Shown in pieces: positions 1 through 6,395 of a stretch of DNA of 38,967 nt. The stretch is from the NCBI GenBank assembly GCA_902778375.1, contig CACYXJ010000036.1, forward strand, positions 1-38,967. Reading direction: 5' to 3'. The notes under the pieces were generated by a model. That model was given only the letters and a program-made list of their open reading frames with translations, did no database searches and was not told where the DNA came from. Source of the stretch: an uncultured Erysipelotrichaceae bacterium (lineage in GTDB: Bacteria; Bacillota_I; Bacilli_A; Erysipelotrichales; Erysipelotrichaceae). Made by a program: the position numbers and the translations under genes. Position 1 is the first letter of the stretch. Every line of letters begins with the position of its first letter.

Positions 1-9
1 AATCTTTTG

Positions 10-45
10 AATCTGAAAAATCAGATTGCCTGCCTGACAACAGGC
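10..45. repeat. Two adjacent small hairpins downstream of the IS110 transposase
   Basis: Two inverted repeats lie side by side: AATCTGA/TCAGATT (10-16 and 21-27, loop of four A) and GCCTG/CAGGC (28-32 and 41-45). They sit just beyond the stop codon of the minus-strand transposase. They could be part of the right end of the element or structure in the flanking DNA. The outer end of the element is not resolvable because the window starts here. Confidence 0.45.
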
Positions 46-132
46 AAAAGTTCTTTGAAATCGTGAATATGTGTACGCTGAAAACAACTATACCTGATAG
101 CTTTGAGTTTCTGTTGAATTATAGTGAATCGA

Positions 133-1314
133 TCAGTGCAGCAGTACTGGACTAAATGACTCACCCGTCTTAAGAAGATGAAAGATAACTCTGAGAAGCT
201 TACGGACGCAGTGCCCCTGGGCACAGCGGTGTGATTTACCCTGAGAGATCTTCTTGAGGTAATACGCTTTGAAAACAGGATTGTTCTCTATGACAGGCTG
301 GATGATCTGATATAACGTCTTGCGAAGGTATTTGGAACCTTTCTTGGAAACCCGTGTCAGTCTTGCATTATACAGGCCGGATTGATATACAATAGGATTG
401 GTTCCGGAATGACTGATGAGCTGATATGGGTTGTCAAACTTATCGATACTTCCGATCTCTGTGACAATGGATGTGCAGGAGAAATGGGAGATTCCGGGAA
501 TTGTAAGGATAGGAGAATTCAGTTCGCGGCTGTATTCTTCTATTTTTTTGTCCACTTCCTTGAGATCTTCAGTAATCTGTCGGATATGTCCGACGAGATG
601 ACGAATTTCCATCTCAATGACCATGTCCGGCTGTCCGACCGAATCTTTCGCCAGTTGCTTGAGCTGCTCGGCAGAGAACTGAGGAGAACGGCCCTTGGCA
701 CCTTTAGGATGGATGAGATTGCGCAGAGTGCGGATATCGGTATGAGCGATGGCATATGCGCTCTGACACTGTTCAAGAATGCGGATGTAGGCAGGACCAT
801 AAGCAGCGGAGAACAGAGAGTTAAACTCTGGGAATACCTTATCAAGATTGCGCTGCAGCTGTTCCTTGTATCGCGTGCAGGTTTCCTGCATATTGTGGTG
901 ATATCTGGTCAGCTCCCGCATGGCATGCGGATCCAGATCGCTCTTCTTCACGATACGGTACAGCTTTGGGTTCAGAAGGACGACGCCGATATTCTTGGTG
1001 TCTTCCTTGTCTGTCTTGGTTGATTTGAGAGATGCCTTGCGCATCGCATCGGTGGAAACAGGATTGATCATAGCGACAGTTGCTTTATGATTCAAAAGAA
1101 ACATTCGAAGATTGTCACCATAATGACCGGTATCTTCCATACCTACCAGATGAGCCTTTTTCAGATAGGGATCAACAGCCCTATGAAGTTTCTTAAATCC
1201 TTTTCTGTCATTGGAGAACGGGAATGGATCCACGAGGATTTCTCCTTCCGGAGTCATGACATTGGCCCAGTGATTGAATTTGCCTACATCGATACAGATG
1301 AAATACTTGTACAT
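133..1314 (-). CDS. IS110-family transposase (DEDD RuvC-like recombinase)
   Basis: The 393-residue protein has the two-domain layout of IS110 transposases. The N-terminal RuvC-like DEDD domain shows CIDVGK near residue 8, GMEDTGHYG near 60 and KTDKEDT near 99, giving the acidic residues. The C-terminal Tnp domain shows PGIS and then SHSGTNPIVYQSG, whose serine matches the conserved catalytic serine of the family. The start at 1314 was chosen because AAAGGAA lies just upstream on the minus strand; an earlier ATG in frame (1377) would run into the leader. IS110 enzymes act with an RNA made from the element's own non-coding end, so the leader at 1315-1620 matters. No frameshift or internal stop is seen. 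Confidence 0.93.
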   Translation of the reverse strand: MYKYFICIDVGKFNHWANVMTPEGEILVDPFPFSNDRKGFKKLHRAVDPYLKKAHLVGMEDTGHYGDNLRMFLLNHKATVAMINPVSTDAMRKASLKSTKTDKEDTKNIGVVLLNPKLYRIVKKSDLDPHAMRELTRYHHNMQETCTRYKEQLQRNLDKVFPEFNSLFSAAYGPAYIRILEQCQSAYAIAHTDIRTLRNLIHPKGAKGRSPQFSAEQLKQLAKDSVGQPDMVIEMEIRHLVGHIRQITEDLKEVDKKIEEYSRELNSPILTIPGISHFSCTSIVTEIGSIDKFDNPYQLISHSGTNPIVYQSGLYNARLTRVSKKGSKYLRKTLYQIIQPVIENNPVFKAYYLKKISQGKSHRCAQGHCVRKLLRVIFHLLKTGESFSPVLLH

Positions 1315-1379
1315 AAAAAATGGGTTCCTTTCTGATTCTGTGAATGCGATGCACCGCAAGCTTTGGATACAACACAAAA

Positions 1380-1620
1380 GTGTCCTTAAGCCTGGACATA
1401 AGAATTCACCGCCCGCAGGGAGGGACTCACCTAACTTATCTCAAGTATGTATACAAAGATGCGGCTGCCATCTCTTTTATGAAGTCAAAGCTTCAAGGTG
1501 AATAAAGAAGTACACATCCACGGTTTCGATTCTAACAAATACATGTCGAACCCTGTGGACACTAAACACAGGGGAGAAAGGAAACGTATATACGAATTGC
1601 TCAGTAAGGTGAGTCAATTC
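1380..1620 (-). ncRNA. Candidate IS110 bridge RNA region in the transposase leader
   Basis: This non-coding leader lies 5' of the transposase, where IS110-group elements such as IS621 encode their bridge RNA. It has several stem-loops. CCCTGTG/CACAGGG (1551-1557 and 1567-1573) has a 9-nt loop. GGTTTCGA/TCGAACC (1522-1529 and 1546-1552) has one bulge and a 16-nt open loop that resembles a guide loop. TGTCC/GGACA spans 1381-1398. The second and first stems share two bases, so they may be alternatives. The position is established for the family; the exact RNA ends and the guide bases are not determined here. Confidence 0.45.
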
Positions 1621-1628
1621 CTATATAC
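1586..1628. repeat. Long near-perfect hairpin at the IS110/methyltransferase junction
   Basis: The arms GTATATACGAATTG (1586-1599) and CAATTCCTATATAC (1615-1628) match in 13 of 14 positions as an inverted repeat. Inside them CTCA (1600-1603) pairs with TGAG (1610-1613), giving about 17 pairs in total with one mismatch and one bulged base. There is no T-run, so it is not a terminator. It lies exactly where the element meets the truncated gene, so it may be a subterminal structure of the element or a palindromic target. Confidence 0.7.
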
Positions 1629-1648
1629 CAGGTGAAAATGAACAGCAG

Positions 1649-2707
1649 TTGAAGCAGAAAAGGGAAACAGTAATGAAACTGTTCCCCGGTGATCAGGTTG
1701 AAACTGTCAAGGGAATGAAGGATCCGTATCATTACCGTCATAAAGTTTATGCCAGCTTCTATCAGGACAGATACCACCGTATTCATGCAGGTCTTTATGA
1801 GGAAAACAGCCACCGGCATATCGACTCATCTGCCTGTCTGATCCAGCATGTGAAGGCAAACCAGATCCTGAAGACAATATGCACTGTCGCTGATCAGATG
1901 CGATTGAGCGCTTATAACGAAGACCGCAATACCGGAGTCTTGAGACATGCGTATATCCGTGTGTCCTACGCCAGCGGTGATGTGCTGCTGGTTGTCGTGA
2001 TCGGCAGCCGCGAACTGCCGGGCTCGAAGCATTTCGTTTCAGAAATCACCAAGGCACATCCGGAAATACGCGCGATCGTATTGAATTATAACCATGAACA
2101 GACTTCCATGATTCTCGGAAAAAGAGATAAGGTGCTCTTCGGCAGGGGATATATCACAGACAGGATCGGCGATATCACGTTCCGTATTTCTTCCCGTTCG
2201 TTCTATCAGGTCAATCCCAGACAGACGGAAGTCCTGTATAAGACAGCTCTCGATCTGGCAGATATCAGAGAAGGGGAAACAGTTCTGGACGCATGCTGCG
2301 GAATCGGAACGATTTCGCTTCTTGCGGCAGGCAGGGCAGAACATGTGACCGGTGTTGAAATCAGCTCTGAAGCAATCAGGGACGCGAAAAACAATGCCGT
2401 GAACAATGGAATCGAAAACGTATCTTTCTATGCCAGGGACATCACGGAATTCCTGAAAAAGAATAACAGGGCTTTCGATGTTGTCATTCTGGACCCGCCG
2501 CGTTCCGGCATGGGTGAGGATGCCATGAAGGCAATCCGTAATATGATGCCGGACAGAATCGTATATGTATCATGCAATCCTGTTACCCAGGCGGAAGATC
2601 TCAGAACGCTGAAAGATATCTATAATATTCAGAAGATTATACCTGTTGATATGTTCCCGTTTACAAAACACATCGAGACCGTCTGTTTACTAACACATAC
2701 CAATTGA
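1649..2707 (+). CDS. RlmD/RlmCD-like 23S rRNA m5U methyltransferase, 5'-truncated by IS110
   Basis: The protein is a TrmA/RlmD-type uracil-C5 methyltransferase using S-adenosylmethionine. The SAM site LDACCGIGTISLLAAG lies near residues 213-228, LDPPRSGMG near 285, and the catalytic cysteine in VSCNPVTQ near 310. The terminal HIETVCLL holds the usual glutamate. One iron-sulfur cysteine survives (SSACLIQ near residue 64). Family members begin with a CxxxxxCGGC motif and sometimes a TRAM domain; here the frame opens right after where CGGC should be, at the IS110 junction. The TTG at 1649 or the ATG at 1673 are the only nearby starts and neither has a good ribosome site. Either a pseudogene or a protein without its cluster; the rest of the frame is undamaged, so the insertion is recent. 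Confidence 0.85.
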   Translation: MKQKRETVMKLFPGDQVETVKGMKDPYHYRHKVYASFYQDRYHRIHAGLYEENSHRHIDSSACLIQHVKANQILKTICTVADQMRLSAYNEDRNTGVLRHAYIRVSYASGDVLLVVVIGSRELPGSKHFVSEITKAHPEIRAIVLNYNHEQTSMILGKRDKVLFGRGYITDRIGDITFRISSRSFYQVNPRQTEVLYKTALDLADIREGETVLDACCGIGTISLLAAGRAEHVTGVEISSEAIRDAKNNAVNNGIENVSFYARDITEFLKKNNRAFDVVILDPPRSGMGEDAMKAIRNMMPDRIVYVSCNPVTQAEDLRTLKDIYNIQKIIPVDMFPFTKHIETVCLLTHTN

Positions 2708-2733
2708 GAGGGGCTCAAAAAGGCTTTAAATAA

Positions 2734-2787
2734 GGGCTTTCCGAGCGTTCGGATATCTGCTGATCCGGAGCACGGAAGGCTTTTTTC
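2734..2787 (+). terminator. Intrinsic terminator after the methyltransferase gene
   Basis: GGGCTTTCCG pairs with CGGAAGGCTT around an inner CGGAT/ATCCG stem, followed by six T. It closes the methyltransferase unit 26 bases after its stop codon. Confidence 0.85.
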
Positions 2788-2937
2788 TTTCAATCAGAAC
2801 ATATCCAAAACCCGCTTAAATACAGGGCTTAAGCGCATATTTCACTATTTTTGCAAAACGAGAATACGATTCTCTTAATTGGCCAGGGTTGCGGATATGA
2901 TTTTGTTAGTGGTTACCGAAGTGTCGCTGTTTCATAT

Positions 2938-2971
2938 AAAAAAGGAGCGTGCACCTGTCGGCACATGCTCC
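2938..2971 (-). terminator. Intrinsic terminator of the acidic small-protein gene
   Basis: Read on the minus strand, GGAGC...GCTCC with an inner partly wobble-paired stem is followed by TTTTTTATA. It lies 25 bases downstream of the stop of the minus-strand gene at 2996-3241, which supports that gene being a real transcription unit. Confidence 0.7.
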
Positions 2972-2995
2972 AATACGCTTCTCTCAGATTACAAA

Positions 2996-3241
2996 TTATG
3001 AGTTTATATCAATCCATTTCTCATACATCTTATTAATCCAGTTTTCTCGATGTTCTACGAACCACTCTTCGAACTTTTCGTGTTCATCCTCCTCGTAGCG
3101 TTCCCATTCTTCAGCAGCCCACGATTCGAAGCGTTCCTCATCCCATTCTGTCCATTCATCACCGTTATCTTCGGCTTCCTGCTTTGATTTCTTAAGCTCA
3201 GAATCCTTCCATTCTTCAAACTCTTTCTCCGCCTGTTTCAT
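2996..3241 (-). CDS. Small acidic tryptophan-rich protein of unknown function
   Basis: I do not recognise this 81-residue protein. It is extremely acidic and contains eight tryptophans, with a recurring FEEW/FESW/DEW pattern (EKEFEEW, ERFESW, HEKFEEW) at intervals compatible with an amphipathic helix. It has no cysteine, signal peptide or membrane segment. A minus-strand terminator follows it. Just upstream in the same frame is a short MEQERTE followed by TGA, directly before the ATG used here. The original gene may therefore have been longer and hit by a nonsense change, or the ATG after the stop may be the true start. On its 5' side lies a divergent McrC remnant, so it may be part of a decayed defence or mobile region. 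Confidence 0.45.
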   Translation of the reverse strand: MKQAEKEFEEWKDSELKKSKQEAEDNGDEWTEWDEERFESWAAEEWERYEEDEHEKFEEWFVEHRENWINKMYEKWIDINS

Positions 3242-3267
3242 TCATTCTGTACGTTCTTGCTCCATAT

Positions 3268-3450
3268 GTTCCTTCTCGATATACGGATGACCTCACGAAG
3301 ATCAAAGGAAAACTGAATATCAACGGCACAATCGATAACCAAATACGACAGGTTCGCAAGATAACCTGTGAGTATGATGAGCTTACTGTAGATAACAGAT
3401 TAAATCAGATTCTGAAATCAACAGCAGCATATCTTCTTAAACAGCCAGAT
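3268..3450 (+). pseudogene. Remnant of an McrC-like restriction subunit
   Basis: The plus-strand frame beginning GTT at 3268 encodes a peptide with KIKGKLNINGTI, then RKITCEYDELTVDN, then RLNQILKSTAAYLL. This is the signature stretch of the McrC family (GKLxIxxTI, CxYDExSxN, NxILK), the partner of the McrB GTPase in modification-dependent restriction. There is no start codon in a sensible place, and the similarity fades after about 3430, before the next gene. No McrB is present in the window. It is a fragment only, about 60 residues of a protein normally 350 to 450 long. Confidence 0.75.
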
Positions 3451-3489
3451 GATATTGTTCGGAAGGAAAATAGCATACAAGTTTCTATA

Positions 3490-3738
3490 TCAATACAACA
3501 CATAATAATATCCGCACCCTTTGCAATAGTAGCGCACGCCTACATTTACCACAGGATGACACCACAGTCTCTGGCCGCATCTCGGGCATGTATACACGGA
3601 AACATAGTCTTCAACGCCGCCGGTAACGCTTTCCAGAAGTTCTTTCGGAATTTCCTTCCCTTCCGCTTTTAATTTTCCGCCAGTTTTCTCCAGTTCTTCA
3701 ATAATCGCAGAATCAAATTTCTTCAATTCTTTATCCAT
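3490..3738 (-). CDS. Double-glycine-leader small protein with zinc-ribbon-like cysteines
   Basis: The 82-residue protein has a charged N-terminal half ending in LLESVTGG (Gly-Gly at residues 40-41), the form of a bacteriocin or RiPP-type leader cut by a C39 peptidase. The predicted mature part of 41 residues contains CPRCG near 51 and CKGCG near 72, a pair of knuckles like a small zinc ribbon, plus Cys60, and ends in a Tyr-rich tail. The ATG at 3738 was chosen because GAGGTT lies 8 to 10 bases upstream; the frame is open further up but that part looks like untranslated DNA. No processing peptidase, exporter or modifying enzyme is in the window. Role unknown; it could be a secreted peptide or a precursor for modification. 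Confidence 0.7.
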   Translation of the reverse strand: MDKELKKFDSAIIEELEKTGGKLKAEGKEIPKELLESVTGGVEDYVSVYTCPRCGQRLWCHPVVNVGVRYYCKGCGYYYVLY

Positions 3739-3772
3739 GATAGTAACCTCATTGGAATAGTATCTACTCACA

Positions 3773-3778
3773 ATTATA
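3773..3778 (-). promoter_or_regulatory. -10 box candidate for the double-glycine gene at 3490-3738
   Basis: On the minus strand a perfect TATAAT lies 34 bases upstream of the chosen ATG. No good -35 box is visible at 17 bases, so this is a partial promoter call. Confidence 0.4.
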
Positions 3779-4079
3779 TACGGATGAGGGAACAATCCGG
3801 ACATGCATGCTCGGGGGTGTGAATGGCGTGGCGTTGTCTTGTTGTGACCTTCACACAATTTCACATCAAGGGAATATTGACAAAATAGTGACTTGGCCCT
3901 GACGCAGTCATATGGCATCAGCACTGATCGTTGAATTAGACACAACCTGTCAGCCTTGTTCATAATTTCACTATGTGCAGTGTTTTGCTTATTCGAACGA
4001 AGCCCCTTCAAATCCACTGTTTCAAGGGCTCAGAGTTCGGATATGGAATAGGCGAAGGGTGCCTTGCAAAAGTGAATGA
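3779..4079. other. Intergenic stretch without a recognised gene
   Basis: I see no convincing gene between the small-protein promoter and the 3' part of the group II intron. An inverted repeat near 4001-4030 (AGCCCCTT with AAGGGCT, one bulge) lies beside the intron end. Open frames here lack ribosome sites and known motifs. Confidence 0.5.
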
Positions 4080-4118
4080 ATCTTTCAAACTTCTGCAGGT
4101 TTCCCTACGCCCCTCCCC

Positions 4119-4152
4119 GAACCGGACGTACATCTCTCGACGCATCCGGCTC
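4119..4152 (-). ncRNA. Group II intron domain V
   Basis: The 34-nt minus-strand sequence folds exactly as domain V. It has a nine-pair lower stem opening with GAGCCGG (carrying the AGC triad) and closing with CCGGTTC, a two-base AC bulge, a five-pair upper stem and a GAGA tetraloop. Length, triad position, bulge and loop all fit the catalytic core of bacterial group II introns. Confidence 0.9.
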
Positions 4153-4959
4153 TCACCCGATCATGACGTTTTGTTCCATGCGAACTATTACATTCCGCTG
4201 AGCATTTTCACAAAACGATCAGTACTCATTCGTGATGGTTAATTGAGGCCTTCCTCCCTCATCACATTTCATCCTGAAATGATCGGCTAGCCCCCATCGC
4301 CATGTAACAGGCTTTCCCTGTCTCGGACTACTATGGGGCCTCTGTTGTCTGCTATATACCTCCTTTCTGTTCGGTGAATATATAAAGCGCAGACAATCCA
4401 CATTATTCTGACAACCCGGGCATGTGTGCAGTTTTTTTGCATAGACTCCCGTCTAAGGACATAGCATAGTCAGCGAGCCATGCATGTCAGCCGCTTTCGA
4501 TCCTTTACGATACGATCCGGTACCTGTCGTGTACCCAATTACCACCAGCGTGACTTGGTGAATTTCACATCGGGGTACATCCGTTGCTAACAGAGCGTAT
4601 TTCAACGTCACGACAAAGGTGAAACTCGGATCTCACGTTCTGAGAAACGCACCCTTACTCCTCATACTGCACTTTTTCCTGGAGACTCAGTCGCACCTTA
4701 CGCTCTTCGGTGACTTGTCCCTTTAGCATCATGCTCTTGTTCTGTAATCGCTCACGCTACACAGTAAGATGCTTGGTTTCATCTTTGGTAATAAGACAGC
4801 GGGGCCCTGATCCCGCATGATTGTCATAAGCTCTTTGCCCTTTGCTTTCAGGGCACAGAGATGTTTGTGCGCGACACTAATTTGTCAGTATCCCTTTTGT
4901 GAAATGCACCGTTCCTTAAGCACTTACGAAATCCGCAGGACACTGCTCGCGCATGTGGC

Positions 4960-4988
4960 TTCACTTCATCTGAGACATTTCGTATAAT
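4960..4988 (+). promoter_or_regulatory. Promoter candidate for the tandem double-glycine genes
   Basis: TTCACT and TATAAT are separated by 17 bases. The -10 box ends 82 bases before the ATG at 5071, leaving a leader of about 75 bases. Confidence 0.55.
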
Positions 4989-5070
4989 TAATTAGAAAAG
5001 ATATCTGGTATAGATCTCAGGTAAGGCAGAATGAATAATACAGAAGGATTCAGAGAAAGGAAGGAAAATC

Positions 5071-5331
5071 ATGGCAGAAGAGAACAAGGTTGAAGAAGTA
5101 AAACTGGCGCAGATAGCTGGAGGACAGACAGAGGAAGAATACTATGCCGAATATGAAAAATATGGATTGCTCGATACGGAAGAACATCTTCTGCAGGGAA
5201 AAAAGTGTGATTTCTGTAATCGCGGTAAATTGCAGTTCTTAAGATATCAGCAGGGCCGCTTCGGAAATAAGGAAGCAATTTACCGTTGCAGTTTATGCAA
5301 CGAATACGCTGTAACGGCATTGCGTAAGTGA
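5071..5331 (+). CDS. Short double-glycine-leader protein with two CxxC pairs
   Basis: The 86-residue protein has a very short acidic leader ending LAQIAGG (Gly-Gly at 17-18), like bacteriocin-type leaders. After it comes an acidic, Tyr-rich segment (EEEYYAEYEKYG), then CDFC near 46 and CSLC near 73, giving four cysteines spaced as in a small zinc ribbon. AAGGAAGG lies just upstream of the ATG. It is followed after 78 bases by another double-glycine gene in the same direction, so both probably share one transcript. It resembles the gene at 3490-3738 in plan (GG leader then two CxxC) but not in detail. No transporter or modification enzyme is nearby. Function unknown. Confidence 0.7.
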   Translation: MAEENKVEEVKLAQIAGGQTEEEYYAEYEKYGLLDTEEHLLQGKKCDFCNRGKLQFLRYQQGRFGNKEAIYRCSLCNEYAVTALRK

Positions 5332-5409
5332 CGGAAGGATAAGATACTCTGCTCTTGAAATCAATACCGGAGGCCGGGCGTTGTACGCAGGAGGAAAACA
5401 GGAAAAACT

Positions 5410-5610
5410 ATGGATAACACAAAGATTGACTTTGAAGAACTTGCGAAAGTATCTGGCGGCTGGGAATATGATGATCTGTCCCCGGAAGATCAGGAAAAGC
5501 TCAGCGAACTGCATACAGAGTATTTCAACAGTTACGGAACCAGAAGTGAACCGTATTGCAAGGAAGAGTATTACAAGTTCATTGATTATCTGAACAAGAA
5601 ATACAAGTGA
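5410..5610 (+). CDS. Small protein with LAKVSGG double-glycine leader
   Basis: The 66-residue product starts MDNTKIDFEELAKVSGG, a typical double-glycine leader with Gly-Gly at 16-17. The remaining 49 residues are acidic and aromatic with a single cysteine, ending in a basic helix-like tail (FIDYLNKKYK). There is no zinc knuckle, unlike its neighbour. An AGGAAAA site precedes the ATG, with a stronger AGGAGG further up. It follows the gene at 5071-5331 and is probably co-transcribed. Possible roles are a bacteriocin-like or signalling peptide; no immunity or export gene is visible. Confidence 0.65.
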   Translation: MDNTKIDFEELAKVSGGWEYDDLSPEDQEKLSELHTEYFNSYGTRSEPYCKEEYYKFIDYLNKKYK

Positions 5611-5639
5611 AAGAGCTGAAAAACTCTATCGCAGATGAA

Positions 5640-5790
5640 GTGAACCCCTAAAGTTGGACCAACCAACAAGGAGGTTCACTTTTCTTATGAAATACACAAA
5701 AGAATTCAAATTGGAATGTATCCGAAAACGAAAATCAGGAGAATATATTGAAACACCGCCAACAATCAGAAAACGCATACCATTTATAAA
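5640..5790 (+). mobile_element. IS3-family 5' end remnant with truncated orfA
   Basis: The sequence starting TGAACCCCTAAAGTTGGACC matches the left terminal repeat style of IS3-family elements. It is followed by AAGGAGG and an ATG at 5687 encoding MKYTKEFKLECIRKRK and then SGEYIETPP, the N-terminus of a typical IS3-type OrfA (helix-turn-helix protein). Similarity stops around 5765. The frame runs on to a TGA at 5822-5824, overlapping the nitroreductase start by 17 bases. The rest of orfA, all of orfB and the right end are missing. This is a deletion scar lying directly upstream of the nitroreductase. Confidence 0.75.
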
Positions 5791-5807
5791 GCAAGGACAA
5801 CAGCATA

Positions 5808-6323
5808 ATGGAAAAGACATTTGAAGAAATCGTAAAGAACAGAAGATCGATCCGCAGTTTTACGGAAGAGCATATTCCTGATGAGACAATCAATAAGATC
5901 ATTGAGCTGACAGCCTACGCGCCGTCATCATGGGGCGGACATCCGGTTGAATTCATTGTGATCCGCGACAGGGAAACAATGCAGGAACTCGCACGCTGCA
6001 AACAGATGGGAGCCGGTCCGCTTGCCTTCGGTGATGCGGCAATCGTGCCGATCGTTGACACCCGCAAACTGGAACTGTGGGTTGAAGATGCCGCGGTAGC
6101 TTCCACATATCTGCTTCTGGCAGCAGAATCATGCGGTGTCGGTGCCTGCTGGATCCATATGAAAGACAGAAAGGGACATACCAATTCTGCTCCGGAAGAT
6201 ATCAGACAGCTTCTGCATATACCTGAATACTATGAGATTCTGAATGCTGTCTCTCTCGGCATGCCCAAAAAGAGACCTGAAAGCCGCACAGTACAGGCCA
6301 GGATCCATCATGAAAGCTATTAG
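5808..6323 (+). CDS. Nitroreductase family FMN-dependent oxidoreductase
   Basis: The 171-residue protein has the compact nitroreductase fold. RRSIRSFTEE near residues 12-21 is the FMN-phosphate binding start, APSSWGGHPVEF near 37-48 replaces the usual APSAxNxQPW, and the C-terminal part has CGVGACWIHM near 109-118. Members reduce nitro compounds, quinones or flavins with NAD(P)H in the cytoplasm; the substrate is unknown. The ATG at 5808 has AAGGA about ten bases upstream. The gene begins immediately after an IS3 remnant, so its original promoter may have been replaced. A bidirectional terminator separates it from the convergent LysR gene. Confidence 0.88.
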   Translation: MEKTFEEIVKNRRSIRSFTEEHIPDETINKIIELTAYAPSSWGGHPVEFIVIRDRETMQELARCKQMGAGPLAFGDAAIVPIVDTRKLELWVEDAAVASTYLLLAAESCGVGACWIHMKDRKGHTNSAPEDIRQLLHIPEYYEILNAVSLGMPKKRPESRTVQARIHHESY

Positions 6324-6359
6324 CTGTTGTCTGTACAGATAAAGAAACGGAAAACAAAG

Positions 6360-6394
6360 TCCTGCAATCGTCACATAAAGATTGCAGGATTTTT
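6360..6394. terminator. Terminator between nitroreductase and LysR genes
   Basis: TCCTGCAATC pairs perfectly with GATTGCAGGA (10 pairs, 10-base loop), followed by five T on the plus strand. It lies between two convergent genes and ends next to the LysR stop codon. The A-rich stretch on the other side is weaker, so it mainly serves the nitroreductase gene. Confidence 0.85.
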
Positions 6395-6395
6395 A

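Larger units (their letters stand above)
1..1628 (-). mobile_element. IS110-family insertion sequence (ends not resolved)
   Basis: A complete IS110-type transposase gene (133-1314, minus strand) is preceded by about 300 bases of structured non-coding DNA (1315-1628), the arrangement of the IS110 group. As is normal for the family, there are no obvious terminal inverted repeats. The inner end must lie near 1600-1635, because the rRNA methyltransferase frame starts there without its N-terminal part. The other end is at or beyond the left edge of the window. The element looks intact in its coding part, so it may be active. Confidence 0.75.
4080..4990 (-). mobile_element. Degenerate group II intron, minus orientation, lacking its maturase
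   Basis: A textbook domain V lies at 4119-4152 on the minus strand. Right after it, GTAGG-GAAA-CCTGC (near 4092-4105) could be domain VI. Upstream on the minus strand, about 700 bases contain no long frame but have the structured, purine-rich look of intron domains I to IV. A ribosome site and a 60-residue frame (4219-4401) lie where a reverse transcriptase would begin, but no RT motifs are present. The intron therefore seems to have lost its protein. The outer ends are estimates; the 5' GUGYG-type start was not fixed. Confidence 0.65.

Noticed and set aside
382..1023. A 213-codon plus-strand frame within the transposase gene
   Set aside because: It is antisense to the complete IS110 transposase and has no recognised domain.
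2851..3036. A 61-codon plus-strand frame after the methyltransferase terminator
   Set aside because: No ribosome site; it crosses the minus-strand terminator hairpin and overlaps the end of the acidic-protein gene.
3739..4017. N-terminal extension of the double-glycine gene to 175 residues
   Set aside because: The extra part lacks family resemblance and contains the likely promoter; the ATG at 3738 has its own ribosome site and gives a normal leader.
3973..4401. Two 60 to 90-codon frames (3973-4242 plus, 4219-4401 minus)
   Set aside because: They overlap the group II intron domain V or the intron interior and show no protein family. The minus one may be a relic of the lost maturase start but has no RT motif.
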